Shown here: in pieces, positions 49,435-56,378 of the stretch
Position numbering within the stretch: the first letter of the stretch is position 1
Layout: every line of letters begins with the position of its first letter
NCBI GenBank assembly: GCA_004294005.1
Contig: RDZP01000004.1
Location: 1 to 56,378, forward strand
Source: Cytophagia bacterium
GTDB taxonomy: Bacteria > Bacteroidota > Bacteroidia > Cytophagales > Microscillaceae
Direction of reading: 5' to 3'
DNA: 56,378 nucleotides
Position numbers and translations under genes: made by a program
The notes under the pieces: model-generated
What the model was told of the DNA's origin: nothing
Databases searched by the model: none
What the model saw: the letters and a program-made list of their open reading frames with translations, nothing else

Positions 49435-50757
49435 ATGGTAAATCAAATAAAAAAAATCATCAAAAAAGAAAATTTATTTTCTGAACATCATAAAATTTTA
49501 ATCGCGGTCAGTGGTGGTATAGATTCGATGGTTTTAGTGGATATTTTTTTAAAAATACATCAAAATTTTGCAATTATTCACTGTAATTTTGGATTGCGTG
49601 GAGAAGATTCGGAGCAAGATGAATTGTTTGTAAAAAATTGGGCAAAACAAAATAATATTTCTTTTTTTTCTAAAAAATTTGAAACAATACAATTTTGCAA
49701 AGCACAAAAAACAACCATTCAAGAAGGAGCAAGAAAATTGAGATATGAATGGTTTTATGAAATATTAACCAAAGAAAATTTTGATTATATTGCTACAGCC
49801 CATCATCAAGATGATAATTTAGAAACAATATTTTTGAATATAGGGCGTGGAACAGGCTTTTTTGGAATAAAAGGAATTTTACCAAAACACCAAAAACGCA
49901 TAAGACCTTTGCTTTCTATCACAAAAAAACAAATTATAAATTATGCAAAAAAAAATAATATTGTTTGGAGAGAAGATACTTCTAATGAAAAATTAGATTA
50001 TCAACGCAATCAAATTAGACATCAAATTATGCCTATTTATCATCAAATTTGTCCTAATTTGGTCAATTCTTTTGCTGATACAATAGAAAGAATGAGAGGT
50101 GCTTATCATATTTTAGAAAAAAATATCGAAACCACTGTCAATACATTTACACACAAAGAAAAAGACAGTGAAATTATCAACATAGAAGAATTAACAAAAA
50201 TAGAAAATGCTTTTTTTTATTTTGCTGAATACTTAAAAAAATACAATTTTTCATATCAATTATGTAAAAAGATTTGGGAAAATCAACCTTATTCAACAGG
50301 GAAAATGATTTATTCAAACAAAGGAAATTATAGATTATTGATAGATAGAAAAAATTGGATTGTTGCTAAAAGGCAAAAAAAACAACTTCATTACATCGAA
50401 AATGATACAATGATTTTGAATATCAATGAAAATCAATTAACAATAAAAAAAATAAATCGTCCTGATAGTTTTAAATTACTTCCAAATGAAACTTATTTAG
50501 ATATTGAAAAAATACAATTTCCTTTGATAGTTAGGAATTATTTTGTTGGTGAAAAATTTTACCCGTTAGGTATGAAAGGAAAAAGTCAAAAAATGAGTGA
50601 TTTTTTAACCAATAAAAAATTATCGAGATTTGAAAAAGAAAATACTTTGGTAATAGAAAGCAACGAAAAAATCGCTTGGGTCATCAATCAAAGAGCAAGT
50701 GAACTGTTCAAATGTGATGAAAATACAAAAGAAATTTTACATATAATTTATACATAA
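49435..50757 (+). CDS. tilS: tRNA(Ile)-lysidine synthetase
   Basis: ILIAVSGGIDSMVLVDIF PP-loop; IIHCNFGLRGEDSEQDE; TAHHQDDNLETIFLNIGRGTG. Confidence 0.94.
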   Translation: MVNQIKKIIKKENLFSEHHKILIAVSGGIDSMVLVDIFLKIHQNFAIIHCNFGLRGEDSEQDELFVKNWAKQNNISFFSKKFETIQFCKAQKTTIQEGARKLRYEWFYEILTKENFDYIATAHHQDDNLETIFLNIGRGTGFFGIKGILPKHQKRIRPLLSITKKQIINYAKKNNIVWREDTSNEKLDYQRNQIRHQIMPIYHQICPNLVNSFADTIERMRGAYHILEKNIETTVNTFTHKEKDSEIINIEELTKIENAFFYFAEYLKKYNFSYQLCKKIWENQPYSTGKMIYSNKGNYRLLIDRKNWIVAKRQKKQLHYIENDTMILNINENQLTIKKINRPDSFKLLPNETYLDIEKIQFPLIVRNYFVGEKFYPLGMKGKSQKMSDFLTNKKLSRFEKENTLVIESNEKIAWVINQRASELFKCDENTKEILHIIYT

Positions 50758-50772
50758 TTTATTTTTAAAAAT

Positions 50773-50997
50773 ATGCTTTCAAAAATAATTAAAAAAATAT
50801 TTATTTTTCCTGTGCGTTTGTATCAATTGATTATTTCGCCTTGGCTTCCTAATGCGTGTAGATTTCACCCAACTTGTTCACAATATATGATAGAAGCAAT
50901 ACAAAAACATGGTGTATTAAAAGGAGGTTGGTTAGGCTTGAAAAGAATAAGCAAATGTCATCCTTGGGGTAAAAGTGGACACGATCCTGTACCTTAA
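50773..50997 (+). CDS. yidD: Membrane protein insertion efficiency factor
   Basis: [59 protein letters not shown]. Confidence 0.96.
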   Translation: MLSKIIKKIFIFPVRLYQLIISPWLPNACRFHPTCSQYMIEAIQKHGVLKGGWLGLKRISKCHPWGKSGHDPVP

Positions 50998-51043
50998 AAC
51001 ACAATAATTTCAAAAAAAATATACAATAATTTCAAAAAAATAC

Positions 51044-51051
51044 TATCTTTG
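51044..51051 (+). promoter_or_regulatory. Bacteroidota -7 element
   Basis: TATCTTTG(CAC) 36 nt upstream of the leuS ATG. Confidence 0.5.
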
Positions 51052-51086
51052 CACGCTAAAAATCAATTAAAAAACACTTTAAAACA

Positions 51087-54000
51087 ATGTCAAAAGAATA
51101 TAATCCTAAAGAAATAGAGAGCAAGTGGCAACAATATTGGCAGGAAAATAACATCTATCAAGTTGAAAATCAATCAGATAAATCTAAATATTATGTATTA
51201 GATATGTTTCCCTATCCATCAGGTGCAGGTTTGCACGTAGGGCATCCTTTGGGATATATTGCTACTGATATTTTTTCTCGTTATAAAAAAATGCAAGGTT
51301 TTAATGTTTTGCATCCAATGGGTTTTGATTCTTTTGGGCTTCCTGCCGAACAATATGCCATCGAAACAGGACAACACCCTGCCATTACCACAGAAAATAA
51401 TATCAAAACTTTTAAAAACCAATTATCAAAAATAGGTTTTAATTACGATAAAAATACAGAAATTCAAACTTCGAGTGCTACTTATTATCGTTGGACACAG
51501 TGGATTTTTGGACAATTATTCAATGCTTATTTTGACAAAAAAACACAAAAGGCTGAAGATATTGATACATTGATTGACGCATTCGAAAAAAATGGTAATC
51601 AAAATATTGATGCGGCTTGTGATGAAAATACCCCTATTTTTTCTGCGTCTGATTGGAAAAATAAATCTGAAACCGAACAACAAGAAATCTTATTGTATTA
51701 TCGCTTGGCTTTTATTGCGGAAGCAACTGTCAATTGGTGTCCTGCCTTAGGAATGGTTTTGGCAAATGATGAGGTAAAAGATGGGCTTTCTGAACGTGGT
51801 GGACATCCTGTGGAACGCAAAAAAATGAAACAATGGATGATGAGAATTACCGCATATGCAGATAGATTGTTGGATAATTTAGAGAACTTGGATTGGTCAG
51901 ATGCAGTCAAAGAAATGCAAAGAAATTGGATTGGAAAATCTATAGGTTGTGAGATTGATTTTAACCTCACCCCCTTGCCCCCTGTCCACTTGGAGAGGGG
52001 GAATATTCAGACTTCAAATCAGTCTGTTTATTATCCAAATCTATTTACAACAGAGCCTGAAAAATGGAAATATTTGAAAGAATTAGCACGAAACCACCGC
52101 AAAAACTCAACAGAAGCAGAAAATATTTTGTGGCAAGAGTTAAGAAATCAAAAATTAGGTTTTAAAATTAGAAGGCAACACGCTATTGAAGATTTTATTG
52201 TCGATTTTGTTTCTTTGGAAAAAAAATTGGTCATCGAAGTAGATGGCGAATATCATAATGAAAAAGAACAAAAAGAATATGATAATTTTAGAACTTGGAC
52301 ATTACAAAATACAAGTTTTAATGAAATTCGTTTTACAAACGATGAAGTTTTAAATGATTTGAACAATGTATTAGAAAAAATTAAAAATAGATTAAAAAAT
52401 AATAACAGCGAAATAACAATCCCCTCTCCAAATGGAGAGGGGGCAGGGGGTAAGGTTCAAAAACTGACCGCCTTTACTACCCGCATCGACACTATTTTTG
52501 GCGTTTCTTATCTTGTGCTTGCTCCCGAACACGAAGTTATCTCGTCATTGACCACTACAGAACAAAAAAATGAAGTAGAAAAATATGTAACTTGGGCAAA
52601 AAATAGGTCAGAATTAGAAAGACAATCAGAAGTAAAAAATGTTTCAGGTGTATTTACAGGAAGTTATGCTATCAACCCTTTTAATCAAGAAAAGATACCT
52701 ATTTGGATAGCTGATTATGTGTTAGCAGGTTATGGAACAGGCGTTGTAATGGGCGTTCCGAGTTCAGATGAAAGAGATTTTAGATTTGCAAAACATTTTA
52801 ATTTACCGATTCGATTGGTGATTGAAGGAACAGAAAATATGGAAAATCCAACCGAAAAAAAATATGGAAAGATGATAAATTCCGAATTTTTGAATGGATT
52901 AGATACAAAAGAGGCAATTCAAAAAGCAATTCAATTTGTTGAAAATCAAGAAATTGGACAATCAAAAGTGAATTTTCGCTTGCGTGATGCGGCGTTTAGT
53001 CGTCAAAGATATTGGGGCGAACCTATGCCTATTTATTATAAAAATGGAATGCCTTATTTGGTCGATGAAAGCGATTTGCCTTTGCAATTACCTGAAATTA
53101 CAGAGTACAAACCTACTGCTGACGGCGAACCGCCTTTGGCAAGAGCAAAAAATTGGACATACAAAGGTTATCCACTCGAAACAACCACAATGCCGGGTTG
53201 GGCAGGTTCATCTTGGTATTTTTTGCGATATATGGATAGCCAAAATCAAAATACTTTTGCCTCAAAACAAGCCACAGATTATTGGAATCAAGTTGATTTA
53301 TATGTGGGAGGTACAGAACACGCGGTTGGTCATTTGTTATATTCACGTTTTTGGACAAATTTTTTGGCGGATAGAGGTTTTATTTCTTTCCAAGAGCCAT
53401 TCAAAAAAATGATAAATCAAGGAATGATACAAGGACAATCTGCTTTGATGTATCGTTTAAAAAATCAAAATACTTTTATTTCTTGGAATTTAAGAACAAA
53501 TTATAAAGAAGAAGAATTACAAGAGTTGCATGTTGATGTCAATATTGTTGAAAATAATATTTTGAACATTGAATTATTCAAAAAATGGCGAAGTGAAAAC
53601 GAAAATGCTACTTTTTTGTTAGAAGATGATAAATTTATGTGCGGTTCACAAGTCGAAAAAATGTCAAAACGCTGGTACAATGTAGTCAATCCTGATGATG
53701 TGATTGAAAAATACAGTGCGGATACTTTGCGTTTATACGAAATGTTTTTAGGTCCTTTGGAGCAATACAAACCTTGGAGTATGCAAGGCATTGATGGTTG
53801 TCATAAATTTTTGAAGCGTTTATGGCGTTTGTTTTATGATAATGAAGGGAATTTACAAATTTCAAACGAAGAGCCTACACCTGCGGAATTGAAAGCATTG
53901 CACAAATGTATCAAAGGCGTGAGAGAAGATTTAGACCGCTATTCATTCAATACGCCTGTAAGTAAATTTATGATTTTGGCAACTGAATTGATAGAATTAA

Positions 54001-54344
54001 AATGCTATAAAAAATCAATTTTAGAAAAGTTTTTGGGTGTGTTAGTGCCTTATACGCCACACATTTGCGAAGAACTTTGGCAAAACGCATTAGGTTATCA
54101 ATCAAGCATTTATCATACAGAATTTCCAACTTTTGAAGAAAAATATTTGACTGAAAGCGAGTACAGTTATCCAATTCAAATCAATGGAAAAATGAGAGGA
54201 AATGTTACATTCTCACTCGATTTATCAAAAGAAGAAATTGAAAAAATGGTCGTTGAAAACGAACTCGTACAAAAATATTTAGAAGGCAATGTTCCTAAAA
54301 AAGTAATTGTTGTTCCTAAGAAAATTATTAATGTAGTCGTCTAA
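51087..54344 (+). CDS. leuS: Leucyl-tRNA synthetase with in-frame 165-aa DUF559 insertion
   Basis: MFPYPSGAGLHVGHPLGYIATD (HIGH region), GFDSFGLPAEQYAI, TAFTTRIDTIFGVSYLVLAPEHE (CP1), EKMSKRWYNVVNPDD. Length 1085 aa versus ~920 without 51963-52457. Confidence 0.95.
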   Translation: MSKEYNPKEIESKWQQYWQENNIYQVENQSDKSKYYVLDMFPYPSGAGLHVGHPLGYIATDIFSRYKKMQGFNVLHPMGFDSFGLPAEQYAIETGQHPAITTENNIKTFKNQLSKIGFNYDKNTEIQTSSATYYRWTQWIFGQLFNAYFDKKTQKAEDIDTLIDAFEKNGNQNIDAACDENTPIFSASDWKNKSETEQQEILLYYRLAFIAEATVNWCPALGMVLANDEVKDGLSERGGHPVERKKMKQWMMRITAYADRLLDNLENLDWSDAVKEMQRNWIGKSIGCEIDFNLTPLPPVHLERGNIQTSNQSVYYPNLFTTEPEKWKYLKELARNHRKNSTEAENILWQELRNQKLGFKIRRQHAIEDFIVDFVSLEKKLVIEVDGEYHNEKEQKEYDNFRTWTLQNTSFNEIRFTNDEVLNDLNNVLEKIKNRLKNNNSEITIPSPNGEGAGGKVQKLTAFTTRIDTIFGVSYLVLAPEHEVISSLTTTEQKNEVEKYVTWAKNRSELERQSEVKNVSGVFTGSYAINPFNQEKIPIWIADYVLAGYGTGVVMGVPSSDERDFRFAKHFNLPIRLVIEGTENMENPTEKKYGKMINSEFLNGLDTKEAIQKAIQFVENQEIGQSKVNFRLRDAAFSRQRYWGEPMPIYYKNGMPYLVDESDLPLQLPEITEYKPTADGEPPLARAKNWTYKGYPLETTTMPGWAGSSWYFLRYMDSQNQNTFASKQATDYWNQVDLYVGGTEHAVGHLLYSRFWTNFLADRGFISFQEPFKKMINQGMIQGQSALMYRLKNQNTFISWNLRTNYKEEELQELHVDVNIVENNILNIELFKKWRSENENATFLLEDDKFMCGSQVEKMSKRWYNVVNPDDVIEKYSADTLRLYEMFLGPLEQYKPWSMQGIDGCHKFLKRLWRLFYDNEGNLQISNEEPTPAELKALHKCIKGVREDLDRYSFNTPVSKFMILATELIELKCYKKSILEKFLGVLVPYTPHICEELWQNALGYQSSIYHTEFPTFEEKYLTESEYSYPIQINGKMRGNVTFSLDLSKEEIEKMVVENELVQKYLEGNVPKKVIVVPKKIINVVV
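51963..52001 (+). repeat. Left terminal inverted repeat of the leuS insert
   Basis: Pairs with 52421-52457; contains near-palindrome CCCCCTgTCCACTTGGAgAGGGGG. Confidence 0.88.
52421..52457 (-). repeat. Right terminal inverted repeat of the leuS insert
   Basis: Contains perfect palindrome CCCCTCTCC-AAAT-GGAGAGGGG, then GCAGGGGGTAAGGTT. Confidence 0.88.
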
Positions 54345-54354
54345 AAAATAAAGC

Positions 54355-54474
54355 AATTTTGGGCGATTACGGGCTATCGTGCAAAGCACAGAGCCAAAAA
54401 AGAGAGAAAAAAACTTCGGAAACCTTGTTTTTTCTCTCTTTTTGTCTCTGCAAGTGTGCTTCTATCCCTATCGC
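54355..54474 (+). repeat. Dispersed multi-stem hairpin repeat, copy 2 (complete)
   Basis: Nested pairings: GCGAT (54363-54367)/ATCGC (54470-54474), GGG/CCC, AAGCAC/GTGCTT, and long stem CAGAGCCAAAAAAGAGAGAAAAAA / TTTTTTCTCTCTTTTTGTCTCTG; inverted match to 1-98. Confidence 0.85.
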
Positions 54475-54776
54475 GAGATGTAAACTTTTTTAGTACTTCT
54501 AAAACAACCTGTTTTACAATCGGATTTATTTAATTGCTTAGTATAGTACTTATTTTAACAACAAATAATACAATTATACTGAATTTTGATTGATGAAAAG
54601 AAAAAATCATTTTTATCCATGTGTCAAATTATGAAAAAAGCGGTATTTAAAATATCAACTAAACAAGTTCTATGTTAAAAATATATTTTTTACTATGATA
54701 AAGTTTATTTCTGCAATTTTATCCACCTAAAAACGTTTTACGTTAGTATTTCTTTTTTATAAATTCTAAATATTAT

Positions 54777-56378
54777 ATGAACACACAAAGGTTTTTTATC
54801 TTATTTGCTTTTTGTTTATTGTTTTTAATAGTAAAAACAAGCGTTATAAATGCTCAACAAATTAGCAACATATTTGGAGATTTATCTTCTTTAAAGTTTT
54901 CAAATACAACTGGAGATGCAGGAATATTAGATATGGATGAGGATAAACAAGGAAATATTTATGTAGTTGGTTTTTTTTCTGAAAGCATACAAGTAGAAAC
55001 CGCAAATTATACTTGCCAAAATCCAAAGAGTACAAAGTATTTTTTCGCAAAGTATGACCAAACAATGAAAAATATTTGGCTTAAAGAATATATCGATAAT
55101 AGCAAAGACAATTATATTGCTGCTGAAAAAATAAAGGTAGATAATAATGGAAATGTATATGTCTTGGGACTAAGCAAAGGGAATGCTCGTTTTGGAAACT
55201 CTCCAAAAGAAACTATCAATACAAGTGGCGATGCTAAAGAATTTTTAGCAAAATATAATACAAATGGCGTAATTGAATGGGTAAAAGGATTTCAGCAAGG
55301 TTTCTATTCAGGTGCGCGTGATATGGCTTTGGACGAAGAAGGCAATGTTTATATCTTGGGTTTTTATGCAAATGTAGCCAAAATAGATGCTCAGGGTAAC
55401 GAAATATTTAGAGTGTATTTTCCGAATGGATTTACACCAGGTAATATTGCTATTGGTAAAAATACCATCGCAATACTAACTAATATTCGCACTTCAGATT
55501 CAGATTCTCGTTATTCTACAAAACAACAAGGAGATTTTACTATTCCCCGAGATGAAGCCAAAAAAGGATATTTTTATAATCTTGATTTGTTGATTACAAC
55601 CCTTGATAAACAAACGGGAGAAATGATTTGGGCAAAATTTGTACGTGGTAAGGACGTTGAATATACTGGAGGAATTGCCATACAAAATAATGATGATATA
55701 GTGCTTTTGGGAGTAGCAGATAACAGTTCAACTTTTGGAGATGGTACTCAAACCAAATTATCTATACCTGAGTCTAATCAAAATCATCGTAATGCACCTT
55801 TTATAATGGGTTTGGATAGTAAAGGAAATATGAAATGGTTTAATACCTTAAAAGTAGAAGATAAAGACGGTGGAAGTTATAGTATTTCTTTACAATTAGA
55901 TAAAAAAACAGGTAATTTTTTTACTACACGAGCACATTGCAACAAAAGTCTTTTTTGGGGAATGTATATTGAAGGATTTGATAAAAATGGAAAAAACATC
56001 AAATATAATACGCTTGGTATCGAAAATAAACAAAATAATGGATTTTGGAAATCAAGTTGTGGTACTGCTAATATATTTGTTCATCTTGGAAAACATACTA
56101 ATAAATCTTATATCTATGGAGAAGGTAGAAGTTTTGATACAAAATCTCTTGACTTTACCAATGTTTTTAATCAAAATAAAGAAGAATATTGGGCAAAAAC
56201 ACGCTTTTTTGTAGCACAATATAAGAAAAATAATAACTCAAACAATAATAACACAGAAGTAGAATCGCCTATTTCAAATACAAATAACAACAATGTCATT
56301 GTCTATACACTTCCTAACTTCGCAGGACGTTCCCAAACTTTGAAAATTGGAAGACACGACTTAGAAAGCCTAACTATT
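54777..56378 (+). CDS. Secreted SBBP/beta-propeller-repeat protein, 3' truncated by window edge
   Basis: Open frame of 534 codons to the window end, absent from the ORF track because it has no stop. Signal peptide MNTQRFFILFAFCLLFLIVKTSVINAQQ; repeats DEDKQGNIYVVGFFSES, VDNNGNVYVLGLSKGN, LDEEGNVYILGFYAN. Confidence 0.8.
   Translation, partial: MNTQRFFILFAFCLLFLIVKTSVINAQQISNIFGDLSSLKFSNTTGDAGILDMDEDKQGNIYVVGFFSESIQVETANYTCQNPKSTKYFFAKYDQTMKNIWLKEYIDNSKDNYIAAEKIKVDNNGNVYVLGLSKGNARFGNSPKETINTSGDAKEFLAKYNTNGVIEWVKGFQQGFYSGARDMALDEEGNVYILGFYANVAKIDAQGNEIFRVYFPNGFTPGNIAIGKNTIAILTNIRTSDSDSRYSTKQQGDFTIPRDEAKKGYFYNLDLLITTLDKQTGEMIWAKFVRGKDVEYTGGIAIQNNDDIVLLGVADNSSTFGDGTQTKLSIPESNQNHRNAPFIMGLDSKGNMKWFNTLKVEDKDGGSYSISLQLDKKTGNFFTTRAHCNKSLFWGMYIEGFDKNGKNIKYNTLGIENKQNNGFWKSSCGTANIFVHLGKHTNKSYIYGEGRSFDTKSLDFTNVFNQNKEEYWAKTRFFVAQYKKNNNSNNNNTEVESPISNTNNNNVIVYTLPNFAGRSQTLKIGRHDLESLTI

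Larger units (their letters stand above)
51963..52457 (+). mobile_element. In-frame DUF559 (Vsr-like nuclease) element with GC-rich terminal inverted repeats
   Basis: Left end AACCTCACCCCCTTGCCCCCTGTCCACTTGGAGAGGGGG; right end CCCCTCTCCAAATGGAGAGGGGGCAGGGGGTAAGGTT (inverted match). Interior encodes AENILWQELRNQKLGFKIRRQHAIEDFIVDFVSLEKKLVIEVDGEYHNEKEQKEYDNFR. Length 495 bp = 165 codons. Confidence 0.88.

Noticed and set aside
51963-52457. Intein in leuS
   Set aside because: No N-terminal Cys/Ser splice junction, no block B or G His-Asn motifs; the ends are palindromic repeats and the nuclease is DUF559-like rather than a LAGLIDADG or HNH homing domain.
51963-52457. Target-site duplication flanking the leuS insert
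   Set aside because: Flanks GATTTT|AACC and GGTT|CAAAAA show no convincing direct repeat by eye; an empty-site comparison is needed.
52984-53412. 142-aa +frame ORF inside leuS
   Set aside because: Out-of-frame overlap with the conserved LeuRS catalytic region; no recognisable domain.
53657-53675. KMSKR instead of KMSKS in LeuRS
   Set aside because: Such variation is, as far as I recall, present in other Bacteroidota LeuRS, so it is not treated as novel without an alignment.
1-54474. Whole interval as a composite transposon between inverted repeats
   Set aside because: It contains core housekeeping genes (leuS, tilS, purD, pssA) and no transposase or integrase; the repeats are better explained as a dispersed family.

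Overview
AT-rich (Bacteroidota/Cytophagales-like) chromosomal window or contig, 56,378 bp, read by eye with no searches run. I found about 37 supportable protein genes, one broken gene, three families of dispersed or inverted repeats and several terminator hairpins. I saw no rRNA, tRNA, CRISPR array or transposase. Housekeeping and metabolic genes include cry-DASH, UbiA-like, CrtZ-like, FbaB class I, udk, Fur-like, purD, tilS, yidD, leuS, pssA and an alpha-glucan phosphorylase. The most notable content is as follows. (1) leuS (51087-54344) carries an in-frame 495-bp (165-codon) insert, 51963-52457. It is bounded by ~38-bp GC-rich terminal inverted repeats and encodes a DUF559/Vsr-like nuclease domain, so it looks like a palindrome-flanked nuclease element living inside an essential aminoacyl-tRNA synthetase. 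(2) A Sia-type partner-switching locus (9369-15841) has two different SpoIIE/PP2C phosphatases, one SiaB-like kinase and two SiaC-like phosphoproteins, with no diguanylate cyclase. (3) A BtaA/BtaB-like betaine-lipid gene pair is tightly followed by an aminotransferase (17150-20462). (4) A HinP1I-like endonuclease is paired with a beta-class amino-methyltransferase (4962-6576). (5) A plasmid-type ParA/ParB pair sits in the chromosome-like context (35132-36799). (6) A ~110-bp multi-stem repeat family occurs as an inverted pair, at the extreme left edge and just after leuS. (7) A LytTR response regulator has a nonsense codon plus a homopolymer frameshift beside an intact cognate kinase.
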